A stretch of 37,801 bases of DNA from Bordetella parapertussis (GTDB lineage: Bacteria > Pseudomonadota > Gammaproteobacteria > Burkholderiales > Burkholderiaceae_B), in assembly GCA_943331855.1 (NCBI GenBank), contig CALQNE010000006.1, positions 1 through 37,801 on the forward strand, read 5' to 3'. The notes under the pieces are model-generated. The model saw only the letters and a list, made by a program, of their open reading frames with translations, was not told the origin of the DNA and made no database searches. Positions 1 through 7,444 of the stretch are shown here, in pieces. How positions within the stretch are numbered: position 1 is the stretch's first letter; each line of letters begins with the position of its first letter. A program made the position numbers and the translations under genes.

Positions 1-1
1 A

Positions 2-1420
2 TTAGCAACCCAGGCGCAGCTCTTGAACGCGACACTTGGGCAAGATCCTGAAGTGCACGCACTGCTTGACGAAGTGACCGCCTTGGTTGAAGCGCCGGCC
101 GTATATGTCGGCGCGTTTGAAGAGCGCTTCTTGCATGTACCGCAAGAATGTCTGATCTTGACGATGCGTCTGAATCAAAAATATTTTCCACTCTTCAATC
201 CAACAACGGGCGCGTTAACAAATCAATTTTTGATCGTGAGCAATATGCCCACCGATCATCCGGTCGCGATTATTGAAGGTAACGAGCGCGTTGTTCGTCC
301 ACGCTTAGCCGATGCCCAATTCTTTTTTGATACCGATCGAAAAACACCGCTGCATCAACGTGTGCCACAGCTCGGATCAATTGTTTATCACAACAAGCTA
401 GGCACACAATTGCAACGGGTCACGCGTGTGCAAAAAATTGCGTCATGGTTGGCAAACACCCTGGGCGCCGATGTCGCACTTGCGGATCGCGCGGCCATGC
501 TTGCGAAAGCGGATCTCAACACCAATATGGTGGGTGAGTTTCCTGAACTACAAGGCATCATGGGTTCGTACTATGCAAAAGCAGATCACGAGCCCCAGGC
601 CGTTGTTCAAGCACTCGCTGAACAATACAAAATTCGACTCGAACAGCCTGTCACCTCCACAAACATGACCGCAGCCATCTTATTTATGGCAGAGCGCGCT
701 GAAACACTCGTCGGTATTTGGGGTATTGGATTAGCACCGACTGGCGAGCGCGATCCTTTTGGTTTGCGCCGTGCCGCACTCGGCCTGATCAGCGCCTTTG
801 AGCAGCTCACGGCGGGCGGCATTTTAAAAATTCAGCAAGACGGCCCCTTAACGCTTAAAGACTTGTTAGAAACCGCTGTAGCGAGCTTTGAGCCCAACGC
901 TTTAGCCGACACAACCGTCGCCGAAGTACAGACGTTCATCCTCGAACGCTTACGCAACCAACTCATCACACAGCTCGACCGCAGCGCAGTCGAAGCCGTG
1001 CTAGCCATCGCGCCCCCGCTTCACCAGATCTTGGCACGCGTGCAAGCGGCCGCGATCTTTGCACAAGGGCCCGATGCCGCTAGTTTGGCCGCCGCCAATA
1101 AACGGATCGGAAATCTACTAAAGAAATCCGAAGATACACCGCAGTCGCTCAATCAAGCGCTGCTCACTGAACCCGCCGAGCAAGCCTTGGCAAAAACTAT
1201 CGCTCAACTACAACCCCTCGCCCAGCAGCACCTTGACGCGGGTGACTATCAAGCGGCGATGGCCACCCTCGCACAAGCGCGCGTACCGGTTGATACTTTT
1301 TTTAATGACATTATGGTGATGGCCGATGACATCGCGGTGCGCAACAATCGATTAGCCCTGCTGGCGCAACTGCATCGTCTCATGAATCAGGTCGCTGATA
1401 TCTCAAGGCTTGCAGCATGA
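2..1420 (+). CDS. glyS: Glycine--tRNA ligase beta subunit, C-terminal part (5' end outside window)
   Basis: Beta subunit of the heterotetrameric bacterial glycyl-tRNA synthetase, which charges tRNA-Gly in the cytoplasm. The reading frame is open from base 2, so the N-terminus lies outside the window; about 472 of the usual roughly 700 residues are visible. Family hallmarks are present: HVPQECLILTMRLNQKYFPL, then EGNERVVRPRLADAQFFFDTD, then GTQLQRVTRVQKIA, followed by GIGLAPTGERDPFGLRRAAL. The helical C-terminal anticodon-binding region contains VDTFFNDIMVMADD and RLALL. The TGA stop overlaps the ATG of gmhB by four bases, indicating translational coupling. The alpha subunit glyQ is expected just upstream. 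No lesion is seen. Confidence 0.97.
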   Translation, partial: LATQAQLLNATLGQDPEVHALLDEVTALVEAPAVYVGAFEERFLHVPQECLILTMRLNQKYFPLFNPTTGALTNQFLIVSNMPTDHPVAIIEGNERVVRPRLADAQFFFDTDRKTPLHQRVPQLGSIVYHNKLGTQLQRVTRVQKIASWLANTLGADVALADRAAMLAKADLNTNMVGEFPELQGIMGSYYAKADHEPQAVVQALAEQYKIRLEQPVTSTNMTAAILFMAERAETLVGIWGIGLAPTGERDPFGLRRAALGLISAFEQLTAGGILKIQQDGPLTLKDLLETAVASFEPNALADTTVAEVQTFILERLRNQLITQLDRSAVEAVLAIAPPLHQILARVQAAAIFAQGPDAASLAAANKRIGNLLKKSEDTPQSLNQALLTEPAEQALAKTIAQLQPLAQQHLDAGDYQAAMATLAQARVPVDTFFNDIMVMADDIAVRNNRLALLAQLHRLMNQVADISRLAA

Positions 1421-1959
1421 AATTGATCATTCTGGATCGCGACGGGGTCGTCAATCAAGACAGTGCCGATTACATCAAGCATCCAGATGAGTGGATTGCA
1501 CTGCCTGGCAGTCTGCAAGCCATTGCCAAGCTGTACCAGGCCGGCTATACGGTGACCATCGCCACAAATCAATCGGGCCTGGCGCGCGGCCTCTTTGACA
1601 TCAACGCACTGACCGCCATTCATCAAAAATTTCGTAAAGAACTAGCACAACTCGCCGGGGCAATTGATACGTTTTTTGTATGTCCGCACGGGCCAGACGA
1701 GCAATGCGTTTGCCGCAAACCTCTGCCGGGCTTGTTTGAAGATATTGCGCGACGCTATGACATTGACCTCAAGAGCGTACCTGCAATCGGCGATTCATTA
1801 CGCGACCTGCAGGCCAGCGCCGCCGCAGGCTGTATCCCTTGGCTAGTCCAGACAGGCAACGGTCCAAAAACACTCAAGCAAGGCGGGCTGCCTGCCGGCA
1901 CACGTCACGCGCTGAATCTGGCCGATGCGGTCGATCAAATTCTTGCTGAGGCAACCTAA
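1417..1959 (+). CDS. gmhB: D-glycero-beta-D-manno-heptose-1,7-bisphosphate 7-phosphatase
   Basis: HAD-superfamily phosphatase that removes the 7-phosphate of heptose bisphosphate during synthesis of ADP-heptose for the LPS inner core. The 180-residue length is normal. HAD motif I is LDRDG, with the nucleophile and acid/base Asp at residues 7 and 9. Motif II lies in ATNQSGLARG, motif III is the Lys of CRKPLPG, and motif IV is GDSLRDLQA. The GmhB zinc loop CPHGPDEQCVC, with three Cys and one His, is intact and separates it from histidinol phosphatases. The start overlaps the glyS stop (ATGA). A glyS-gmhB-plsC order is typical of Burkholderiales. Confidence in function is high. Confidence 0.96.
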   Translation: MKLIILDRDGVVNQDSADYIKHPDEWIALPGSLQAIAKLYQAGYTVTIATNQSGLARGLFDINALTAIHQKFRKELAQLAGAIDTFFVCPHGPDEQCVCRKPLPGLFEDIARRYDIDLKSVPAIGDSLRDLQASAAAGCIPWLVQTGNGPKTLKQGGLPAGTRHALNLADAVDQILAEAT

Positions 1960-1963
1960 CGCC

Positions 1964-2695
1964 ATGCTTGCCCTGCGTGCCACGCTTTTTGCTTTATTCT
2001 TATTGATCACCGTCATCCCCTACGCGTTTGCCTGCATACTTTGGTCTCCGCTCCCACTGCACTGGCGCTACAAACTCACGATGGGTTGGCCTCAGCTTGC
2101 CGCCTGGGGTGCCAAAGTCATCTGTGGAATTCGCTGGCAGGTTCAGGGTACCGAGAACCTACCCGACGGTCCGGCCATCGTGCTCTCCAAACACCAATCC
2201 GCGTGGGAGACCCTCTTTTTACCCTCACACCTTCCCCGGCAAATCTGCTTTGTCTACAAGCGTGAGTTACATCGGGTTCCCTTTTTCGGTTGGGGTATCG
2301 CGTTGCTTGGCATGATTCCTATTGATCGTAGCAAAGGGCGCGATGCTTTCGAACAAGTCGTTAAGGTCGGACAACAACGTTTAAACGAAGGTCGCTGGCC
2401 CTTGTTATTCCCAGAAGGCACCCGTATTGCTCCCGGAAAAATGGGGCGCTTCAAACTGGGCGGCGCCCTGCTCGCCACACGAACCGGTGCACCGGTCATT
2501 CCGATTGCGCACAACGCGGGCGAGTGTTGGCCACGTAATGCCTTTATTAAAAAACCAGGACTCGTCACCGTATCCATTGGTCCGCCGATCTCTTCAATCG
2601 GTCTCACACCCGAAGCGTTAAACGAAAAAGTGTTTGCCTGGATCGAAGCAGAAATGCATCGCCTCAATCCCGAGAGATATCCGAAGCCGTCATGA
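1964..2695 (+). CDS. plsC: Lysophospholipid acyltransferase (1-acyl-sn-glycerol-3-phosphate acyltransferase family)
   Basis: Membrane-bound PlsC-fold acyltransferase, 243 residues, expected to acylate lysophosphatidic acid or a related lysophospholipid. A hydrophobic N-terminal segment (about residues 5-28) anchors it. The acyltransferase block HQSAWE (residues 77-82) has Glu where the textbook HX4D motif has Asp. FPEGTR (149-154) is the glycerol-phosphate-binding block, and GAPVIPIAHNAG follows. The ATG at 1964 is preferred because it begins at the hydrophobic anchor four bases after the gmhB stop; an upstream in-frame ATG at 1925 would overlap gmhB by 35 bases. The TGA overlaps the ATG of the next gene. 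The acyl acceptor cannot be read from sequence. Confidence 0.9.
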   Translation: MLALRATLFALFLLITVIPYAFACILWSPLPLHWRYKLTMGWPQLAAWGAKVICGIRWQVQGTENLPDGPAIVLSKHQSAWETLFLPSHLPRQICFVYKRELHRVPFFGWGIALLGMIPIDRSKGRDAFEQVVKVGQQRLNEGRWPLLFPEGTRIAPGKMGRFKLGGALLATRTGAPVIPIAHNAGECWPRNAFIKKPGLVTVSIGPPISSIGLTPEALNEKVFAWIEAEMHRLNPERYPKPS

Positions 2696-3531
2696 GCCAA
2701 CTTGAGCTTTTGCTTTCAGATACCAGCACGCCGGTCCCGGACTGGCTTGTTGCACCTGAAACAATTCCGCTCGGTGCAAAATGGCGCGTCGTTCGAAGCG
2801 GCGATCAGTCAGTTGGCTTTGTACTGGTCCGCTCGCGACGTCGTAGCATTGGTTTCATGATCATCGACGAAGGTCTGCGTGTCACTGCGCCCAACTGGGT
2901 CACGCTGGGCCAGATCGACGAAGCCGTGATCGAAAAAATGCCCTGGATTTTGAGTAAATTGCAAGACTGGCAAGCGCGCAAGGCGCAGCTTGCGATGGCA
3001 CACACGCGCTGGAAATCCGGTGGGCAACTTCCGTATATGGGTCATCAAATTACCTTGCGCATTGGCGTACCAGGCCCCCACGTACCCCATGGGCGCGCCC
3101 ACTTTGAAGGCAACCCTGAGTCACCTGAAGTGGGCCAAACACTCTGGCTACCGCTGCCTAACGATGCGGATACCCATCGGATGCGCGATATGACACAGGC
3201 CTGGTTACAAGCACGCGCTGCGGTCTGGTTTGATCAGCGCATCAAATATTTTTTGGATAAAACTGGCTTAACCATTCGTGCGTGGCGTCTATCTTCAGCC
3301 GCAACGCGTTGGGGCTCGTGTACAAGTGATGGCAACATTCGCCTGAATTGGCGCTTAATTCATTTTTCACCGATGGTCATTGACTATGTGATTGCGCATG
3401 AGCTCGCTCACTTGCGCGAAATGAATCACAGCCACGACTTTTGGTCTGAGGTCGAACAGCTTTATCCTGATTACCACACCGCCAAAAAAATGCTGCAACA
3501 ACATACGCCTGAGGGCGTGCCTAACATTTAA
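2692..3531 (+). CDS. YgjP/SprT-like zinc metallopeptidase domain protein
   Basis: Predicted zinc metallopeptidase of the YgjP (DUF45, M48-like) type, 279 residues. The C-terminal catalytic block is HELAHLREMNHSHDFW, with His236, Glu237 and His240 forming HExxH and His246 the likely third ligand. The family signature RWGSCTSDGNIRLNWRLIHF precedes it. The N-terminal half holds RSRRRSIGFMI and a WILSKLQDWQ helix typical of this family. There is no signal peptide, so the protein is probably cytoplasmic. Its physiological substrate is unknown in the family. It is coupled to the acyltransferase by an ATGA overlap and followed by gloA after 33 bases, so it probably belongs to the same transcript. 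Confidence 0.9.
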   Translation: MSQLELLLSDTSTPVPDWLVAPETIPLGAKWRVVRSGDQSVGFVLVRSRRRSIGFMIIDEGLRVTAPNWVTLGQIDEAVIEKMPWILSKLQDWQARKAQLAMAHTRWKSGGQLPYMGHQITLRIGVPGPHVPHGRAHFEGNPESPEVGQTLWLPLPNDADTHRMRDMTQAWLQARAAVWFDQRIKYFLDKTGLTIRAWRLSSAATRWGSCTSDGNIRLNWRLIHFSPMVIDYVIAHELAHLREMNHSHDFWSEVEQLYPDYHTAKKMLQQHTPEGVPNI

Positions 3532-3564
3532 CTTTTCGTTTATCCACCCCCTTCCGGAGCGATT

Positions 3565-3954
3565 ATGAGAATTTTGCACACTATGGTTCGCGTTGGTAAC
3601 CTCGAACGATCGATTGAGTTTTACACAAAAGTATTGGGCATGCGTTTGCTACGCAACACTGAGTATCCTACCGGCCGCTTCACGAACGCCTTTGTTGGCT
3701 ATCAAGATGAACGCGATGGCCCTGTTCTTGAGCTTACCTACAACTGGGACACAAGTGCCTACGACTTAGGTACGGGCTATGGGCACATCGCCCTTGAAGT
3801 CGATAATGCCTATGAAGTCTGCGACAAAGTACGTGCACTGGGCGGCAAAGTCACGCGCGAGGCTGGCCCCATGAAACACGGCACGACGGTCATCGCGTTT
3901 GTTGAAGATCCCGATGGCTACAAGATTGAGTTTGTACAAAAGAAGGTCGCCTAA
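3565..3954 (+). CDS. gloA: Lactoylglutathione lyase (glyoxalase I)
   Basis: Converts the hemithioacetal of methylglyoxal and glutathione to S-lactoylglutathione in the cytoplasm. The 129-residue length fits the short Ni(II)-dependent bacterial class. All four metal ligands known from E. coli GloA are at identical numbers: His5, Glu56, His74 and Glu122. The vicinal-oxygen-chelate repeats are [21 protein letters not shown] and [11 protein letters not shown]. The start is supported by GGAG about seven bases upstream of the ATG. It lies between the metallopeptidase and the glycerate kinase on one strand. Three-carbon metabolism is a possible but unproven link to the kinase. Confidence 0.97.
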   Translation: MRILHTMVRVGNLERSIEFYTKVLGMRLLRNTEYPTGRFTNAFVGYQDERDGPVLELTYNWDTSAYDLGTGYGHIALEVDNAYEVCDKVRALGGKVTREAGPMKHGTTVIAFVEDPDGYKIEFVQKKVA

Positions 3955-3961
3955 CGCCGAC

Positions 3962-5098
3962 ATGAAAATTGTCATCGCGCCCGACTCGTTTAAAGAGAGC
4001 CTCTCGGCGCCCGAGGTGGCCGCAGCTCTCGCGCGGGGCGTCAAGCGCGCAGCGCCACTGGCGCAAATCATCTGCATCCCGATGGCCGATGGCGGCGAGG
4101 GGACCGTGCAGGCAGTGCTGGGCGCTACACAAAGCGAACGGCGCAGTCACCTGGTGCAAAACGCCTTAGGACAGCCGATCCAAGCCCAATGGGCCTTGCT
4201 TCCCAACCAAACAGCCGTCATTGAAATGGCCACCGCCGCGGGGTTAGAGCATATCTCTGTAACCGAACGCGATGCCTTGCGTGCGACAACCTACGGTGTT
4301 GGACAACTAATTAAGCAAGCGCTTGATGCAGGTGCACGTCACATCGTTTTAGGTTTAGGCGGCTCGGCCACCAATGACGGTGGCGCAGGCATGCTCTGTG
4401 CCTTGGGTTTATGTTTATTCGACGCACAGCATCAACCCCTTGCCCCGGGCGGCGCGGCTCTGGCAACGTTGACGCACATCGAGGCCAGCAAACTTGATCC
4501 TCGCTTGCAACAAACAAAGATCACCATCGCCTCTGATGTGAACAACCCACTGTGCGGCCCGCGGGGTGCCTCGGCGATCTTTGGTCCGCAAAAGGGTGCG
4601 AGCCCAGAACAGGTTCAACAGCTTAATGTGGCCTTAAGCCACTTTGCGGATCTTTGTGCACAACACCTCGGTCATGATCGACGCGATGCCCCAGGTTCTG
4701 GTGCAGCAGGTGGTGTCGGTTTTGCCGCACACGCATGGATGCAGGCAACGTTCAGGCCAGGTGCGGCCGTCATTGCCGAGATCGGTGGGCTCGCGCAAGC
4801 CGTAGAAGGTGCGACTTTAGTATTGACCGGTGAAGGCCGTCTAGACGCGCAAACTTTGTTGGGCAAAACACCCATGGGTGTTGCGCAAATCGCCAAGCGT
4901 GCTGGCGTGCCAGCCATTGCCATTGCAGGCTCGCTGGGATTGGGGTATCAAGGGCTTTATCGCGAGGGGATTGAAGCCGCGTTTAGTTTGGTCTCTGGGC
5001 CCATGACACTTGCACAAGCGTGCGCCAACGTGAGCAGCTTACTTGAGGATCGCGCAGAAGATATCATTCGATTGTGGCTTGCGGCGAAACCCCGCTAA
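3962..5098 (+). CDS. glxK: Glycerate 2-kinase (GarK/GlxK family)
   Basis: ATP-dependent kinase forming 2-phosphoglycerate from D-glycerate, the last step of glyoxylate/glycerate assimilation. The protein has 378 residues, normal for glycerate kinase type I. Diagnostic segments are MKIVIAPDSFKESLSAPEVA at the N-terminus, MADGGEGT, LGLGGSATNDGGAGM, SGAAGGVGFAAHAWM and LTGEGRLDAQTLLGKTPMG. The ATG at 3962 was chosen because it opens the conserved N-terminus seven bases after the gloA stop; upstream in-frame codons overlap gloA and are not conserved-looking. The gene ends seven bases from the convergent rsmA stop. The garK and glxK isozymes cannot be told apart here. Confidence 0.94.
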   Translation: MKIVIAPDSFKESLSAPEVAAALARGVKRAAPLAQIICIPMADGGEGTVQAVLGATQSERRSHLVQNALGQPIQAQWALLPNQTAVIEMATAAGLEHISVTERDALRATTYGVGQLIKQALDAGARHIVLGLGGSATNDGGAGMLCALGLCLFDAQHQPLAPGGAALATLTHIEASKLDPRLQQTKITIASDVNNPLCGPRGASAIFGPQKGASPEQVQQLNVALSHFADLCAQHLGHDRRDAPGSGAAGGVGFAAHAWMQATFRPGAAVIAEIGGLAQAVEGATLVLTGEGRLDAQTLLGKTPMGVAQIAKRAGVPAIAIAGSLGLGYQGLYREGIEAAFSLVSGPMTLAQACANVSSLLEDRAEDIIRLWLAAKPR

Positions 5099-5104
5099 GC
5101 GGCC

Positions 5105-5893
5105 TTACGAAGCGCGAATGCCGGCTGCGTACAGCACGTCGGTCATCTGAATAAATTTTAATACCGACACCTGCTCTGCACGCCAGGTCGGTTCGATTCC
5201 CAATTCAAGCCACGGTATCAACGCAGTCCATGCGCCCAATACTCCGCGCAGCATCTTACGTCGCTGAGAAAAAGCACGTAAGACAACCGCCGCAAAAAGT
5301 GCTTCATCGCGCGCGCGTACCCGCGACTGACCCAGGGGCACCATCCGTACGATCGAGGACGTCACGCGCGGCGCAGGGTCAAACGCCTCTGCAGATACGT
5401 CAAATATTTTTTCAATGGCGTAGCGATACTGCAACATGACCGACAGGCGACTGTAATCGCTTGTCCCGGGTTCTGCCACCATCCGATCTACGACCTCACG
5501 CTGCAACATAAAATGCTGATCTTCGATCCGATCCGCATACTCAACAAGCGCAAATAGCAAGGGAGTCGAAATGTTGTAGGGCAAATTACCTACAATGCGC
5601 AAGTGCTCGCCAAACTGCGCAAAATCCACACTTAAAACATCAGCCTGTACGATCGGCAACTGCAGTTCAGAAAATCGTTGCCGCAGCCTTGACGCCAAAT
5701 CGCGATCAAGTTCAATGACAGTCAGTGTACTGAGTCGCTCAAGAAGAGGACGCGTCAGCGCACCCAAGCCTGGGCCGATCTCGATCATCCGATCGTCACG
5801 AGCGGGATTAATCGCTCGCACAATGGCGTCTATGACGCCTAAGTCAACCAAAAAATTCTGACCAAACCGCTTACGCGCCTGATGCGCTACCAC
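5105..5893 (-). CDS. rsmA: 16S rRNA (adenine(1518)-N(6)/adenine(1519)-N(6))-dimethyltransferase
   Basis: KsgA/RsmA dimethylates two adjacent adenines near the 3' end of 16S rRNA during late 30S assembly. The protein has 262 residues. The N-terminal [14 protein letters not shown]-binding motif I ([11 protein letters not shown]), the acidic end of motif II (VIELDRDLA) and catalytic motif IV ([14 protein letters not shown]) are all intact. The start is a GTG three bases after the surA stop, and the next residues [11 protein letters not shown] match the family N-terminus. It is the last gene of an lptD-surA-rsmA unit. pdxA, which sits between surA and ksgA in E. coli, is absent here. Confidence 0.97.
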   Translation of the reverse strand: MVAHQARKRFGQNFLVDLGVIDAIVRAINPARDDRMIEIGPGLGALTRPLLERLSTLTVIELDRDLASRLRQRFSELQLPIVQADVLSVDFAQFGEHLRIVGNLPYNISTPLLFALVEYADRIEDQHFMLQREVVDRMVAEPGTSDYSRLSVMLQYRYAIEKIFDVSAEAFDPAPRVTSSIVRMVPLGQSRVRARDEALFAAVVLRAFSQRRKMLRGVLGAWTALIPWLELGIEPTWRAEQVSVLKFIQMTDVLYAAGIRAS

Positions 5894-5896
5894 GCG

Positions 5897-7444
5897 CTAG
5901 TCCTTTACCTGACGTTGGCTTTTTTCAAGGCGGTTGTCGATATAAGACTGATTACGTACCTGTTGCATCCAGGTCTCAAACGCAACTTCTGATCTCTGCA
6001 TAAAGAGGCGCTGACGAATCTGATTGCGCTGAAACTGATCCGCCATATCTTGAGTGCGACGCTCATCGACCACGATGAGATGCCAGCCGAACGAAGTTTG
6101 CACAGGTTCGCTGACCTCACCGATCTTGAGCGCTTTCATTGCATTCTCAAACTGCGGCACCGTTTCACCCGGATTGAGCCAACCGAGCCCACCACCTTGC
6201 GGCGCCGAAGCATCGTTTGAAAACCGCTTAGCTAAATCAGAAAACGACTCGCCTCCCACCACGCGCTCTCGCACTTGTTCTAGCTTTTGCTTCGCAATCT
6301 CTGGCGTGACCACCGCTGTCGTTTTGATCAAGATATGCCGTGCTCGCGTTTGCTCAACCAACATTGGCCCCTGTGGTGCTGGCACACCCGCGCCAGGAAC
6401 CGGCGCTGGTGCCGGTTGCGCGACAGGCTCTGGCGGAGGCTCACCACCCGCACGACCGAGCACTTTTAAAATATGAAAGCCATTACCGCTCTGAATAATA
6501 TTGCTGATCTGACCATCACCAACCCCGGCAACAGCTTTTAAAAACAAGTCAGGCCAATCTTTAACTAAGCGTCCACCCATGTCACCACCGCGGCTCGCCT
6601 CAGGTCCATCCGAACTTGCTTTGGCGACAGCGTCAAAACTTTCGCCTTTACGCAACCGCGCTAAAAGCGCCTGCGCCTTATTACGCAAGACTTTCACTTC
6701 ATCCTCAGTTGAGTCTTCAGGCACACGCACTAAAATTTGTGCAAGACCCATCACAGGAGGCTGAACCGGTGCCGCCTTGGGTTTGGGCTGCGGTGGTGCA
6801 GGTATTGGCGCGGCACTCAACGCTTGAGCCGTTGGTGCCAAGCCACCCGCCTGCCGGGCTTTCTGCTCGCGCAAAAAAGCGTCAATCTCGGCATCTGAGA
6901 TCAAGATCGTCGAGTCGACCACCCGTTGGCGCAGGCGTTCAACCACAATTTCTTGTCGAATCATTGCCGTGTAATCTGACCACGCAAGCCCTGCACCTTC
7001 AATCTGCGCGCGCAATTGGGCAGAAGTCATCTTGTTACGTTGAGCGATCGCGTCCAAGGCCGTTTTCAGAATTGGATCGGTGACCTCAACATTAAAACGC
7101 TTGGCCTCTTGAAACTGCAAACGCTCTGTGATGAGCCGTTGTAGCAACTGAGCTTGCAGAACCTCATCGGGTGGCATCTGCACCCGCTGACGCGCGAGAT
7201 CAGTTTTGATCTGTTTGACTCGCACATCAAGTTCGCGGCGGGTAATGATGTCTTTATTGACAACCGCAACAATAGTGTCGGCCTCTTGTGTGTTTGCTGC
7301 CGATGGCGCCGCTTGCGTGGACGAGGCAGCGGCACGATCTTTTCCTAAGTTGTTGATTTGCGCTACGGTCGACAACGAAGCAACGCAGCCAAACACACAG
7401 AGGGTAGAGAGTACAGCCTGACGCAAAGACATAGCACCTAACAT
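5897..7444 (-). CDS. surA: Periplasmic chaperone / peptidyl-prolyl isomerase SurA
   Basis: Periplasmic chaperone that escorts outer-membrane proteins, including LptD, to the Bam complex. An N-terminal Sec signal (about residues 5-29, SLRQAVLSTLCVFGCVASLS then AQ) is followed by the SurA N-domain (about 50-195) and two parvulin domains, about 232-335 (GLAQILVRVPED through GFHILKVLG) and 367-470 (RARHILIKTT through FGWHLIVVDERR). At 515 residues it is longer than E. coli SurA (428), partly because of two proline/alanine-rich linkers, about residues 210-230 and 335-360. The ATG overlaps the lptD TAA by one base. ATG at 7432 is an alternative start and gives a cleaner signal peptide. Confidence 0.96.
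   Translation of the reverse strand: MLGAMSLRQAVLSTLCVFGCVASLSTVAQINNLGKDRAAASSTQAAPSAANTQEADTIVAVVNKDIITRRELDVRVKQIKTDLARQRVQMPPDEVLQAQLLQRLITERLQFQEAKRFNVEVTDPILKTALDAIAQRNKMTSAQLRAQIEGAGLAWSDYTAMIRQEIVVERLRQRVVDSTILISDAEIDAFLREQKARQAGGLAPTAQALSAAPIPAPPQPKPKAAPVQPPVMGLAQILVRVPEDSTEDEVKVLRNKAQALLARLRKGESFDAVAKASSDGPEASRGGDMGGRLVKDWPDLFLKAVAGVGDGQISNIIQSGNGFHILKVLGRAGGEPPPEPVAQPAPAPVPGAGVPAPQGPMLVEQTRARHILIKTTAVVTPEIAKQKLEQVRERVVGGESFSDLAKRFSNDASAPQGGGLGWLNPGETVPQFENAMKALKIGEVSEPVQTSFGWHLIVVDERRTQDMADQFQRNQIRQRLFMQRSEVAFETWMQQVRNQSYIDNRLEKSQRQVKD

Noticed and set aside
2254..2700. Long open frame on the minus strand opposite the PlsC-like gene
   Set aside because: It lies wholly antisense to a well-supported gene, has no recognisable motif and follows the usual shadow-frame pattern in codon-biased DNA.
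5089..5101. CCGCT-A-AGCGG palindrome at the glxK/rsmA junction as a terminator
   Set aside because: The loop would be one base and no T-run follows on either strand.
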